NCBI GenBank assembly: GCA_046296435.1 | Contig: JBKBLI010000009.1 | Span: 11,720-75,719 of the forward strand | Origin: M3007 sp046296435 | GTDB taxonomy: Bacteria; Bacteroidota; Bacteroidia; Chitinophagales; Saprospiraceae | Reading direction: 5' to 3' | DNA length: 64,000 bases | Shown here: piece by piece, positions 52,193-61,263 of the stretch | Layout: every line of letters begins with the position of its first letter | Numbering within the stretch: position 1 is the stretch's first letter | Position numbers and translations under genes: made by a program | The notes under the pieces: model-generated | What the model saw: only the letters and a program-made list of their open reading frames with translations | Told to the model about the DNA's origin: nothing | Database searches by the model: none

Positions 52193-53281
52193 TCACTCGC
52201 TCAGCGTAACGGGTTTGGTGGGTTCGAGCAGTTCGTTGCGAATGGCGGCTTGACGCAGGGTGTTCTGCGCTACCCGGATAAAAGCCTCCGTCAATTCGGG
52301 ATGAAGATTGGCGATCACGGCCGGTTTGCCGCTATCGCCGCTTTCGCGGATGCCCTGTACCAGAGGGATCTGACCAAGGAGGACGGAGTTGGAGGCGAGC
52401 GCCAATCTTTTGCCGCCGCCCTCGCCGAAAATATAGTACTTGTGCGCAGGCAACTCCGCAGGAGTAAACCAAGACATATTTTCCACGACGCCCAATATCG
52501 GCACGTTGATTTGCGGCAACAGGAACATGTTCATGGCCTTAATCGCATCTGCTAAAGCCACCTCCTGAGGCGTGGTGACCAATACCACTCCGGTCACCGG
52601 GACCGTCTGCACAAGGGTCAACTGCACGTCGCCGGTGCCTGGCGGCAGATCGACAACCAAAAAGTCCAGATCGTCCCAGAGCACATCGCTGAAAAACTGC
52701 TTGATGATAGCCGCCAGACGAGGACCACGCAACACAATGGCTTGCTCCGGCTCAATGATATTGCCGATACTGATCACAGGCACGCCATAAGCGTCGAGCG
52801 GAACCATTTTCATGCGTCCGGTCACATCCTTTACGGGCGGCCGCTTGCCCACCAGACCCAGCATCGTGGGTATAGATGGGCCATACACGTCGGCGTCCAT
52901 CAGCCCAACGCGGGCGCCAAGTTGCTTCAGGCCAAGCGCCAGATTGACGGCTATCGTGCTCTTGCCCACGCCCCCCTTGCCTGAAGCCACCGCAATGATG
53001 TTGCGGATCTGCGGCACGATGTTGGGCGCAGAGCCTTCGGGTTGGCCTGCGGCAAAATGAACATGCGCCTGAGCCTGAGGGTAGCGCTCCATCAAAGCCC
53101 CCATGACGGCGAAATTGAGATCGGCCTTACCCTGCATTTGCAGGTTAGGCAGCCTTATCGTGACGCTCACCTGCGCACCCTCGATCTCCACATTGCCGAC
53201 CATGCCGGCGCTAACGATATCGCGCCCTGTCTGCGGATCGCGCACGCTGCGCAGCGCTTCAAGTACGTCGTGCTTTTCCAT
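52193..53281 (-). CDS. apbC: Mrp/NBP35 family Fe-S cluster carrier ATPase
   Basis: 362 residues from ATG 53281 (MEKHDVLEALRSVRDPQTGR). An N-terminal MIP18/DUF59-like domain (about 1-95) is followed by the P-loop ATPase: deviant Walker A ASGKGGVGKSTIAVNLALGL (about residues 100-118), DADVYGPSIPTMLG, and VVDLPPGTGDVQLTLVQ. Members deliver Fe-S clusters. The usual C-terminal C-x2-C pair of NBP35-type carriers is not seen: NMSWFTPAELPAHKYYIFG lacks the cysteines, so cluster binding may differ here. The upstream ATG (53308) overlaps the CoA-transferase gene and is less likely. The stop of that gene lies 7 bp upstream, so the two are cotranscribed. Confidence 0.92.
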   Translation of the reverse strand: MEKHDVLEALRSVRDPQTGRDIVSAGMVGNVEIEGAQVSVTIRLPNLQMQGKADLNFAVMGALMERYPQAQAHVHFAAGQPEGSAPNIVPQIRNIIAVASGKGGVGKSTIAVNLALGLKQLGARVGLMDADVYGPSIPTMLGLVGKRPPVKDVTGRMKMVPLDAYGVPVISIGNIIEPEQAIVLRGPRLAAIIKQFFSDVLWDDLDFLVVDLPPGTGDVQLTLVQTVPVTGVVLVTTPQEVALADAIKAMNMFLLPQINVPILGVVENMSWFTPAELPAHKYYIFGEGGGKRLALASNSVLLGQIPLVQGIRESGDSGKPAVIANLHPELTEAFIRVAQNTLRQAAIRNELLEPTKPVTLSE

Positions 53282-53288
53282 ACCCCAG

Positions 53289-54374
53289 TTAACGTTTTTT
53301 GAATACATTTGTTCGCAGCCGACGGCCAACGGCGCCATCGGGCAGGCGGTCTTCGAGGATTAGCGCCCGGGCTTCGGGCAGGTCGAACACCTCGCGCATA
53401 TCGCGGATGCGGGCTGCAGGCACGCCTGCGCTTTTGAGGGAATCAAGCCATTCGTCGCGTTTTTTCTGCGAAAAAATGGCGCCGAGCGCATCGTTGAGGG
53501 CTTGCCGATGAACCACCCGCGCCTCATTGCGCGCAAAGCGCGCATCGCCAATCCATTCATCGCGCCCCAAGGTCCTGCACAAGGCTTCGAACTGCCGCTC
53601 AGAGCCTACGGCCAACAACAAGAGCGCTCCGTCGGCGCAGGCGTACAGGTCGCCGTATGGCGCAATATTGGGATGCCGGGCGCCCATGCGACCCGGCATG
53701 TGGCCGGTCATCAGATAATTACTTGCCTGATTGGCCAGGGAGGCCAGCGCGCTCTCGAGCAGCGACACGCTGACCTCGCAACCCTCGCCCGTCTCGCCGC
53801 GCCGGAGTAGCGCGAGCAAAAGGCCCTCCTTGAGTTGATGCGCGGCAAGCAGATCGATCAGCGCCACGGGCATCTTGACCGGCGGCCCGTCGGCGTCGCC
53901 GCACATGTGCATGAACCCCGTCTCAGCCTGTAGCAGCGCGTCAAAAGCCGGCGAGTCGTCATCAGGGTCCGCATACGCCTGAATGCGTCCGTATATGAGC
54001 GCGGGATTGACTGCGCGCAAAGCGACGGCATCCAAGCCGAAGCGTCGGGCGGCTGAAGGTTTGAAATTGGCGATCACGACATCGGCGGCAAGAGCGAGGG
54101 CTTGGGCCTGAGCGCAATCATCCGCATCGTCCAAATCCAAAAAAAGGTGGGTTTTGCCCCAATTTACAGCGCAAAAATAAGCCGAATACGCAGCTTGCGG
54201 ATCTTCAGCAGGCAATTTCCAGCCGCGTATAATATCGCCGCCGCGCTTGTGCTCAATCTTGATCACTCCGGCGCCCAATTCGGCGAAAAACATGCCGACC
54301 GCCGGACCGGCAAGCACATTAGCGAACTCGACAACCTTTAGGCCGTCAAAACGATATGGCGTTTGAAATGACAT
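53289..54374 (-). CDS. Class III (CaiB/BaiF family) CoA-transferase
   Basis: 361 residues. These enzymes move CoA between carboxylic acids through an aspartyl-CoA intermediate. Family segments are LKVVEFANVLAGPAVGMFFA, ELGAGVIKIEH, VIANFKPSAARRFGLDA, ALLQAETGFMHMCGD and MGARHPNIAPYGDLYACADG. The aspartate just before LLQAETGFM is a plausible nucleophile. ATG 54374 is chosen because the 46 extra codons upstream show no similarity. It leads a run with the Mrp ATPase and the MiaE-like gene; the physiological substrate is unknown. Confidence 0.9.
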   Translation of the reverse strand: MSFQTPYRFDGLKVVEFANVLAGPAVGMFFAELGAGVIKIEHKRGGDIIRGWKLPAEDPQAAYSAYFCAVNWGKTHLFLDLDDADDCAQAQALALAADVVIANFKPSAARRFGLDAVALRAVNPALIYGRIQAYADPDDDSPAFDALLQAETGFMHMCGDADGPPVKMPVALIDLLAAHQLKEGLLLALLRRGETGEGCEVSVSLLESALASLANQASNYLMTGHMPGRMGARHPNIAPYGDLYACADGALLLLAVGSERQFEALCRTLGRDEWIGDARFARNEARVVHRQALNDALGAIFSQKKRDEWLDSLKSAGVPAARIRDMREVFDLPEARALILEDRLPDGAVGRRLRTNVFKKR

Positions 54375-54571
54375 ACGCAAAAAACAAAAGCGTGTTGGTA
54401 CCATCCAAACGCAAATGCGCCGCCGCATGTTTTGTCCTGCCGGCGTTACGAGCCAAACAGATTGTCGTCCGGACCGCGTTGCGGACGAAATGGTCCGACG
54501 GCAGCCGCCCAAACGATTAGCGAAATATTTTCATGCGATGCGCGTTTGTGTACTTTAATCCGCTATTCGGT

Positions 54572-55030
54572 ATGAAATTGTTATTGACCATGACGACGTG
54601 GCTGGGACTTGCTTTGGCGAATGCTTGCGCCCAATGTCCCGACTTTTCGATTGAGGACCTACAGACCCTGCTCAAAACAGAGCCACATCTGCGTGAAGAC
54701 GCCATCCGACGACATGGATTCGACCTGCACCAGCAATGGACGGAAAAGGGCGGCGCCACGTTCTGGCGATACAATCGGTGCTGGTATACTACGGTCAGCG
54801 ATCGCGCTTTCTACGACCATGTTCTGCTATGGAACACCTCTCACAACCGCTTTACCTTTTGCACGAGTAACAAAGCCCAGTATATGCGCATGCTCAAAAG
54901 CGTAGAGTCGCGACACCCCGGAGGCAATGTGGCAGGGACGTTTGTAGGCAAGATGTTCCGCTACGAATTTGGACTGCAAACCATGGACGGGTTGGACTAC
55001 TATGCCGTGACGCTGTCCCTGCGCCAATAA
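54572..55030 (+). CDS. Small secreted protein of unknown function
   Basis: 152 residues. Signal peptide MKLLLTMTTWLGLALANACA (cleavage before QCPDF), then a compact domain with several aromatics and charged residues (RRHGFDLHQQWTEKGGATFW; RYNRCWYTTVSDRAFYDHVL) and the C-terminal FGLQTMDGLDYYAVTLSL. I recognise no family. ATG 54572 is chosen because it starts the signal peptide; a longer frame begins at 54533. It stands alone between divergent and convergent genes. Confidence 0.7.
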   Translation: MKLLLTMTTWLGLALANACAQCPDFSIEDLQTLLKTEPHLREDAIRRHGFDLHQQWTEKGGATFWRYNRCWYTTVSDRAFYDHVLLWNTSHNRFTFCTSNKAQYMRMLKSVESRHPGGNVAGTFVGKMFRYEFGLQTMDGLDYYAVTLSLRQ

Positions 55031-55078
55031 GCGTCTGCGCCTGCGCCCTCTCGCGCGCGCCGCTCCCTATGTCCACGC

Positions 55079-56077
55079 TCAATGGGTCTTGACCGGCTTG
55101 AGTTCGCCTGTCGGGGTGAGGAGCCAGATTTCTCGTTCGGGCTTGGCGACCAATTCGGGCGCCTTGAGCCGGAATCGGGCAATCAGGTTGAACGAAAATT
55201 GCACCGCGGGTTCCAGAATCGCTGGATCAAGCACAATATCGTAGTCGTTGGCCGGTATGGCGTTGTAAAATCTGGCGATGGGCTTGTCCGCGCCGCTGAC
55301 GATGGCGCCCGCTTTCTCGCTTTGGTCGAGCGCCTGCGAACTAAACGCCTGATAGCTTTCGTATCGGTTGGCGGGATAGGCCACCCAGGCGTTCTCCGCA
55401 GTGATCAGCCACGCGCTGTCAAGCGCAATGCCGAGCGTTTCGTAGGCTTTTTTGATGTCGTTCAGATAGCCAAACGATGCCTCGCGAAGCGACTTATATA
55501 CGGCGGTAGGGTCTTTGACAAAATAATCCACCTTCACAATGTCATAAATCTCTTGCTTGGCCGCCGCGCTCACGACATCGTCCAAAAGGCTCGGAGTGAC
55601 GTAGCGCACATGTACGTTCTTTTGCATTTCGAATCCCTTAGGGATTTCGGTGTAGGTCTTTTTTGAAAAAAGTTTTTTGTTCACGTCGTATTCATAACGC
55701 GGCAGAAAGTTGACCATGTCCACGTAGTAATCGCGCTCGTCAATGCCCAGCGCGCGCAGTCCGCTCAAAAAGCCGTTGATGCGGGCATTGATCAGGTTGT
55801 CGGTTTCTTCGGCGGTTTTGCCCGTTTGGATAACGCTGAAAATGGCTGTATAGGCGTCCGCCCGCCGATTGGCCAAGGCGTTGACGCTGATTTCGATATG
55901 CCGATCGTCGATGAGGCGCGCATTTTTGGGCACGCCGCGAAATTGCGCTGTGAAGTTGACATTTTGGTAAGCGTTGCTTTGTTGCTGCTGGACCTGATAG
56001 TTGCCCATGACCTGTGCCAATAACGCGGGCGAGGCACATGCCAACAATGCCCCAAGGATGATTTGGCGGATGTTCAT
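55079..56077 (-). CDS. SIMPL-like (DUF541) secreted protein
   Basis: 332 residues with a signal peptide (to PALLAQV). The body (DRHIEISVNALANRRADAYT; AIFSVIQTGKTAEETDNLIN; GFLSGLRALGIDERDYYVDM) matches the pattern of SIMPL-domain proteins, which are secreted or periplasmic and of largely unknown function; some affect outer-membrane stability or signalling. ATG 56077 begins the signal peptide; a start 4 residues earlier is possible. A T-run/A-run element lies immediately upstream. Similarity is from pattern only. Confidence 0.7.
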   Translation of the reverse strand: MNIRQIILGALLACASPALLAQVMGNYQVQQQQSNAYQNVNFTAQFRGVPKNARLIDDRHIEISVNALANRRADAYTAIFSVIQTGKTAEETDNLINARINGFLSGLRALGIDERDYYVDMVNFLPRYEYDVNKKLFSKKTYTEIPKGFEMQKNVHVRYVTPSLLDDVVSAAAKQEIYDIVKVDYFVKDPTAVYKSLREASFGYLNDIKKAYETLGIALDSAWLITAENAWVAYPANRYESYQAFSSQALDQSEKAGAIVSGADKPIARFYNAIPANDYDIVLDPAILEPAVQFSFNLIARFRLKAPELVAKPEREIWLLTPTGELKPVKTH

Positions 56078-56414
56078 GTGAATAAGCATTTATTTTTTTT
56101 AAAAAAATTCAAACGACGATATTTCTCTTTTTCAGCAAAAAAACTTTGGCTTTTTCTTGAAAAATATATAGTTTTTTTGAAAAACGAAAAAACGACCATT
56201 CTGTTGTTCGCCGATTTTCAGGCGCTTTTTTTGCAAAAAAGGGAGCAGGCAGAGGGTATGGGACGCATCCTTATTTCCCCCTTTGCGGCCCTTGCTTTTT
56301 CCGCAGGGGAGGCGTTGGCGCCGCTGCAAGTCGGCAGAGCAAGGGTGTGCATCGTTTTTTTGCGCCAAAAGCTGAAGCCTTGCTTTGATGTTACCGCCAT
56401 TCGTCACAAAGCCC
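56078..56414. other. AT-rich intergenic region, no supported gene
   Basis: About 340 bp between divergent genes. The first 150 bp are rich in long A and T runs, unlike the GC-rich neighbours. No RNA gene or coding frame with a supported start is visible. Confidence 0.5.
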
Positions 56415-56422
56415 GATATTTG
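56415..56422 (+). promoter_or_regulatory. Near-consensus -7 box abutting a start codon (GATATTTG)
   Basis: One base off TAnnTTTG and only 4 bp before the ATG at 56427, which would place transcription start at the first base of the gene. A matching -33 TTG is not visible. Confidence 0.4.
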
Positions 56423-56426
56423 CGGC

Positions 56427-57512
56427 ATGTTAATATCTGGTATTCAACAAGTGGGCATCGGCGTACGCGATGTCAAAGTTGCTTTTGAGTGGTACAACCG
56501 CATTCTGGGATTCGATGTGCCCGTGTTCGAAGAGGCCGCCGAAGCGGGACTCATGTTGCCCTACACCGGCGGGCAACCGCAATCTCGCCACGCTATTCTG
56601 GCGCTCAACATGCAAGGCGGGGGCGGCCTTGAGATCTGGCAATACACCCGTCGCCAGCCCCTGGCGCCTGAGTTCAGCCCAAGAATAGGGGATCTGGGTA
56701 TTTTTGCCGCTAAGATCAAATGCCATGAGACCGGCGCTTTTCGGGACAATCTGCTCGCTTTGGATACAGGGCCGGTCAGCGCGCCGCTTCAATCGCCTGC
56801 AGGGCGTCGGTTGGCCTGGCTGCGCGACCCCTGGGGGAATGCGTTCGAGGTTGGCGAATTTGGCGACTGGCGGCGACGCTCGGCGCGCAAGGCTGTGGGC
56901 GGAGTATTTGGCGCGCTTATCGGCGTATCGGACATGGATCGAAGTCTGGCGTTTTACCGCGGGGTGCTGGGGTACGATCAGGTGATTTATGACCGAAGCG
57001 GGCGGCAGGAGGATTGGGAAGCGGGCCTTGGCGAGCAGGGTGAATTTCGCCGCGTGCTATTGGGACACAGCGGGTCGAGGCGCGGGCCGTTCAGCCGCTT
57101 GCTTGGCTCCTCTGAGATTGAGTTGGCTCAGGCGCTTGACCGTGCGCCGCGCCGCATTTATGAGGGCCGGTTTTGGGGCGATTTGGGATTCATACATCTC
57201 TGTTTTGACATCACGGGTATGGACGAAATGCGGCGGCGTTGCGCAGACTACGGCCATCCATTTACGGTGGATTCGGCAGGAAGTTTCGACATGGGAGAGG
57301 CGGCGGGATGCTTCAGTTACATTGAAGATCCCGACGGAACCTTGATCGAGTTTGTAGAGACGCACCGCATTCCGATCCTCAAGAGGATCGGCTGGTATTT
57401 GGATCTGCGCAAGCGTTCGGATCCCTCGCGCCCGCTTCCGGACTGGATGATTGGGGCGATGGGTTTAGGACGCGTGCGCGTTGGGGGGCGGCCGGCTTGG
57501 CGTCTATCATGA
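56427..57512 (+). CDS. Two-domain VOC (glyoxalase/dioxygenase superfamily) protein
   Basis: 361 residues with two vicinal-oxygen-chelate modules: the first about 4-140 (ISGIQQVGIGVRDVKVAFEW; WLRDPWGNAFEVGEF), the second about 158-315 (FGALIGVSDMDRSLAFYRGV; LGFIHLCFDITGMDEMRRRC; YIEDPDGTLIEFVETHRI). Metal-ligand candidates are the histidine of FIHLCFD and the glutamate of LIEFVET in the second module; the first has EVGEF. The family includes glyoxalases, ring-cleaving dioxygenases and resistance proteins; no substrate can be assigned. It faces a DAO-type oxidoreductase tail to tail. Confidence 0.82.
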   Translation: MLISGIQQVGIGVRDVKVAFEWYNRILGFDVPVFEEAAEAGLMLPYTGGQPQSRHAILALNMQGGGGLEIWQYTRRQPLAPEFSPRIGDLGIFAAKIKCHETGAFRDNLLALDTGPVSAPLQSPAGRRLAWLRDPWGNAFEVGEFGDWRRRSARKAVGGVFGALIGVSDMDRSLAFYRGVLGYDQVIYDRSGRQEDWEAGLGEQGEFRRVLLGHSGSRRGPFSRLLGSSEIELAQALDRAPRRIYEGRFWGDLGFIHLCFDITGMDEMRRRCADYGHPFTVDSAGSFDMGEAAGCFSYIEDPDGTLIEFVETHRIPILKRIGWYLDLRKRSDPSRPLPDWMIGAMGLGRVRVGGRPAWRLS

Positions 57513-57579
57513 GGACATTCAGGGGAGCGACTTACGCCCTTTCCCTGTTCCTGCCGCACGCGGCGCGCCATATCGACGC

Positions 57580-58749
57580 TTATGGATTGGCAAGGGGCGC
57601 GACCGCTTCTTCGAACAGGAGGGCGACGCCGTTTTCGCCGACTAAGGTCCCGATAGCTACGCCCATACCGCTCAACCTGACGGCGACGGCGAGGTGAGGG
57701 CCGATTTTCTGAACGACAGGTTTTTTCTCCGGTCCCAGTCCGAGGATCCCGCTCCACCATTGGGCCACGGAAGCCGAGCGGTCAGGGCAGATCACTGAAT
57801 TGAGCAAATGCACCAGGGCGCTTCGGATCAGTTCGTTCGCCCCGAATACAGCAGTGCGCTCGGCCTCTGGATCCAGGTTGCGGCCTCCGCCCAGCAAAAT
57901 GCGGCCGTCAATATTTCGGAAGTAATAGTAGCCTCGGTCGTAATGAAAGCTGCCCTTTATCCGAAGGCCTGGGATAGGGTCGGTAATCAGGACTTGGTTG
58001 CGGGCCGGAGCGACCGCGGGGCTGTCGAGCAAATCGGCGGCAAATCCGTTAACCGCCACGAGCGTTTTGGCGGCTCTGATGCTCCATCCGTATTCGGTGT
58101 GCAATTCGACGCCATTGCTGTGTTGCTCAATTTTGGCGATCGGCATTCCGCACAAGACTTCTACGCCGGCTTCGCGTGCTAAGCCAAGCAGGCGCTGCAT
58201 CATGGCGCCGGTATGGAGCTGGCCCTCGCCGGTGTTGCAGATCAGGTGTCGCACCTGCGCAAAGCCGAATGCGGGAATCCGTTCGTCGGCAGAGATGTAG
58301 GTATCTTTTTGGCCTGTGAGGACGCGCAGTTTGTCGTTGAAGTAAGGGGCCGCTTCTACGCAGTTATGGTAGTCGTCGAGGTCGTCGTCCGTGAACATTT
58401 CGAAACCGCCAAGCGGTTCGTAGCGCAGAGCTTCGTCGCCGCAACGTTGGCGCAAGCGTTGCAGCCCATCCCAGCGCATGGCAATCAGGTCGAACACGCT
58501 GTTTTCGCCGTATCGTTGCATATCGTCGAGGAGTTCGGTCAGCGAACCCCAGCAAGCAAATCCGGCGTTGCGCGTGCTGGCTCCTACAGGCAAAGGGCCG
58601 CGCTCTACGACGAGCACCCGGGCGCGCGGGGCAAGGACGCGGGCATGGATGGCGGCATTGAGACCGACGATACCGGCGCCAATCACGACCAGATCTACAT
58701 CCTTGAAAAAGGTCTCCTGCTCCCAGTAGCTAAGATGGTACTTCAACAT
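57580..58749 (-). CDS. FAD-dependent oxidoreductase, DAO/DadA-like
   Basis: 389 residues. The FAD-binding Rossmann motif is VDLVVIGAGIVGLNAAIHAR (about residues 18-37), followed by the GD-like segment VLVVERGPLPVGASTRNAGF. The C-terminus (GVAIGTLVGENGVALLF; FHYDRGYYYFRNIDGRILLG) matches DAO-family enzymes that oxidise amines, amino acids or glycerol 3-phosphate. The RNAGFACWGS segment is common in the glycine/sarcosine/D-amino-acid group. Substrate unknown. Confidence 0.88.
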   Translation of the reverse strand: MLKYHLSYWEQETFFKDVDLVVIGAGIVGLNAAIHARVLAPRARVLVVERGPLPVGASTRNAGFACWGSLTELLDDMQRYGENSVFDLIAMRWDGLQRLRQRCGDEALRYEPLGGFEMFTDDDLDDYHNCVEAAPYFNDKLRVLTGQKDTYISADERIPAFGFAQVRHLICNTGEGQLHTGAMMQRLLGLAREAGVEVLCGMPIAKIEQHSNGVELHTEYGWSIRAAKTLVAVNGFAADLLDSPAVAPARNQVLITDPIPGLRIKGSFHYDRGYYYFRNIDGRILLGGGRNLDPEAERTAVFGANELIRSALVHLLNSVICPDRSASVAQWWSGILGLGPEKKPVVQKIGPHLAVAVRLSGMGVAIGTLVGENGVALLFEEAVAPLANP

Positions 58750-58858
58750 GCGATTAAAGGCGGTTTAGCGATAGATAAATTACCGGCGTAAGCGCAAATA
58801 CAGGCTTACTTTGCCGTGAATTACAAAAACATCAGATCCAGCGCGCGGGAGGAGGAAT

Positions 58859-60373
58859 TTAGTCGGCCTGCTCGTCTTCGCCTACGATGGTGACGCGCAT
58901 CATATTGGTGCGTCTGCGTTTTTCGATGGGCATGGATGCCGTGTTGATGAGTATGTCGCCATGTTCTACCTGACCGGCCTCAAGCAGTATTTTGCTGCAG
59001 TCGGTTATGGTTTGATCGGTAGTGGTAAACTTATCGTAATAGAAGCATTTGACTCCCCAAAGCAGATTGAGGGTTTTGAGATTATGCTGGCGGTCGCTGA
59101 AGATATAGATATTTGCTTTAGGACGGAAACTACTCACTTTGAAGGCCGTATAGCCTGACGAGGTCATGCCTACGATACCTTTAGCGTCGATTTCTTCAGC
59201 CACTCGGCAGGCGTTGAAGCACACCACATCACTGAGAAACAAGCGGGAGCGCATGACCGCCGTTGGGCGTTTGCTCTCGATCTGTGGCCAATAACGGGTC
59301 TCGGCCTCCTGGATGATTTCGGCCATGCTCTTGACCACCAGGGCCGGGTGCTTTCCGGTAGCTGTTTCGCCGCTCAGCATCACGGCATCCGCTCCGTCGT
59401 GTACGGCGTTGGCGACGTCCGTAATTTCGGCTCTGGTGGGCGAAGGGTTGCTGATCATGCTTTCCATCATCTGGGTCGCCACTATAACGGGGCGGGCATA
59501 CTGCATGCAAGTGGCGATGATGTCTTTTTGGATGATGGGCAAGCGGGCCATAGGTACCTCGACGCCCAGATCGCCTCTTGCGATCATGATACCGTTGCTG
59601 TTTTTGATGATGGCTTTGAGCGTTTTAGGCTCTAAGGCCTCCGGCTTCTCAATTTTTGCCATGACCTTAGCCGGGTGATTGCGCTCTTTGAGTACGTCAA
59701 ACACGGGCTTCAGGTCGTCCGGGCTACGGACGAACGATAGGGCAATCCAGTTGACGGGGTAGTTGGTCAGAAACAACAAGTCGCGATAATCTTTGGGGGT
59801 CAGCGCCGGCAACTTAACCTTTGTATCAGGTAAATTTACGCCCTTTTTGCTGCTCAGAATGCCGCCGAAGAGACAGCGCAGGCGCACCGTATCGCGCCTG
59901 TTGGTTTCGACCACTTCGAACACGAGTTTGCCGTCGTCCATCAGGATGCGTTCGCCGGGGTTGCAGTCCTCCGCAAAATTCTCATAGCTCATATAGATGC
60001 CGCCCTCTTTGGTGCCCGGCGCCTCGGGATTGTTGACGAGTGTGATTTCGTCGCCTTGAGCCAGGGGCAGCATGTTGTTTTCGATCTTACCCACGCGCAA
60101 TTTGGGCCCCTGAAGATCGCCCAGTATTCCGATGTGCAAGTTGTACTCGTCGTTGATCCGGGTGATGTGGCCTATGATTTCTGTGATCTTTTCATGGTCG
60201 CCATGACTCATGTTCAGACGAAATACATCCACCCCGGCTTCTACTAATTCCAGAAGTTGCGCGTATTCCCAACAAGCGGGGCCTACGGTAGCCACGATTT
60301 TGGTGTTTTGTTCCGATATTATTTTCATGCCTGGGCGATTGATGTCGAGCAGGGGGGTGGATTCTGCGTACAT
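58859..60373 (-). CDS. pyk: Pyruvate kinase
   Basis: 504 residues from ATG 60373. It makes pyruvate and ATP from phosphoenolpyruvate and ADP, the last step of glycolysis. Conserved segments: KIVATVGPACW, FRLNMSHGDHEKITEII, LGDLQGPKLRVGKIE, the signature VMAKIEKPEALEPKTLKAII and MIARGDLGVEVPMARLPIIQ, then NPSPTRAEITDVANAVHDGA and VMLSGETATGKHP. An alternative ATG at 60328 (MKIISEQNTK) starts closer to the conserved core. A TAAATTTTG box (60380-60388, minus) immediately before 60373 resembles a promoter and would suit a nearly leaderless start there. The C-terminal domain is complete. Confidence 0.95.
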   Translation of the reverse strand: MYAESTPLLDINRPGMKIISEQNTKIVATVGPACWEYAQLLELVEAGVDVFRLNMSHGDHEKITEIIGHITRINDEYNLHIGILGDLQGPKLRVGKIENNMLPLAQGDEITLVNNPEAPGTKEGGIYMSYENFAEDCNPGERILMDDGKLVFEVVETNRRDTVRLRCLFGGILSSKKGVNLPDTKVKLPALTPKDYRDLLFLTNYPVNWIALSFVRSPDDLKPVFDVLKERNHPAKVMAKIEKPEALEPKTLKAIIKNSNGIMIARGDLGVEVPMARLPIIQKDIIATCMQYARPVIVATQMMESMISNPSPTRAEITDVANAVHDGADAVMLSGETATGKHPALVVKSMAEIIQEAETRYWPQIESKRPTAVMRSRLFLSDVVCFNACRVAEEIDAKGIVGMTSSGYTAFKVSSFRPKANIYIFSDRQHNLKTLNLLWGVKCFYYDKFTTTDQTITDCSKILLEAGQVEHGDILINTASMPIEKRRRTNMMRVTIVGEDEQAD

Positions 60374-60663
60374 GGTGTGCAAAATTTAGTGTATTTCTTA
60401 CAATAAGGTAAAAACGCTGCAAATATACGGCAATTGTATTAAAAATTGCCATCATTCTGTTTGAGGACCAAAGTCTGTTTTAATCAACAAAAAACATGCC
60501 CAAAGAAGCCTCGGCGCTTCAATAGCTAACAAAAAATTAAATTTAAAAAAGCCGGGATGCAGCCGTTTTTTCCCCAAAAAAAATTTTTTTCTTTCTGTTC
60601 CTAAACTTCGGCGTTTCTTTGCGTCTTGAAAGAACAACTTTTCCATCACAAAGTTTTACAGAC
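60374..60663. other. AT-rich intergenic region between pyk and acpP
   Basis: 290 bp between divergent genes with long A and T runs around 60535-60600. A TTTCTTTG box (near 60615) one base off the -7 consensus may belong to acpP. No gene is visible. Confidence 0.45.
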
Positions 60664-60903
60664 ATGTTAAGCATAGCCGAAAGGGTAACTAAAATCATCG
60701 TTGACAAACTGAGCGTTGATGAAGGCGAGGTAACACCTTCTGCAAACTTCATTAAAGATCTCGGCGCCGATTCGTTAGACACGGTTGAACTGATCATGGA
60801 GTTTGAAAAAGAATTTGACGTAGCCATACCCGACGAACAGGCAGAGAAAATCCAAACGGTGGGCGACGCCATTGCATTCATCGAGTCGCAAGTTGGCGCC
60901 TGA
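60664..60903 (+). CDS. acpP: Acyl carrier protein
   Basis: 79 residues, standard length. The phosphopantetheine attachment site is GADSLDTVELIMEFE, Ser about residue 37. ACP carries growing fatty acyl chains. The ATG at 60664 (MLSIAERVTKIIVDKL) gives the family N-terminus; a longer frame upstream is not supported. A terminator-like hairpin follows before fabF, so part of the acpP mRNA may end there, giving extra ACP over FabF. Confidence 0.96.
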   Translation: MLSIAERVTKIIVDKLSVDEGEVTPSANFIKDLGADSLDTVELIMEFEKEFDVAIPDEQAEKIQTVGDAIAFIESQVGA

Positions 60904-60992
60904 TGTTTTTTGCTGTTGGCGTAGTACGCGTTACTATTGATTTTGTCGGTAGAAAACGTTCGCCGTAACGTTTCGCAGCGTTTCAAACTCAC

Positions 60993-61030
60993 AAAGCGGT
61001 TTCCGACAAGTCGGAATCCGCTTTTTCTTT
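60993..61030 (+). terminator. Terminator-like hairpin between acpP and fabF
   Basis: A 12-bp stem with one mismatch (GCGGTTTCCGAC with GTCGGAATCCGC) around an AA loop, extended by A/T pairs and ending in CTTTTTCTTT. The rest of the 360 bp between acpP and fabF (60904-61263) holds no supported gene. Confidence 0.8.
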
Positions 61031-61263
61031 ATGCTTGCCCCCCCGAATATATCCGCCTGCCCTCACTTTGGCGCAAATGGATTATTTTTGCGCCAAGGTT
61101 TTTGTACGCACGACAAACAGGCGTTTGTTTCTTTTCGTTTGGGCGACTCGGCTCTGCACACCGCCGACACCCCAACAGTACGCGCCGCTATGCTGATCAG
61201 AAATCGTCGCATTTTATTCGCGCATATTTTGCTTTCATTCGAAAACTATCTCTGGTTTTGTTT

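Noticed and set aside
51471..52196. Minus-strand frame of 241 codons
   Set aside because: Overlaps the MiaE-like gene in another frame and is Arg/Gly-rich without motifs.
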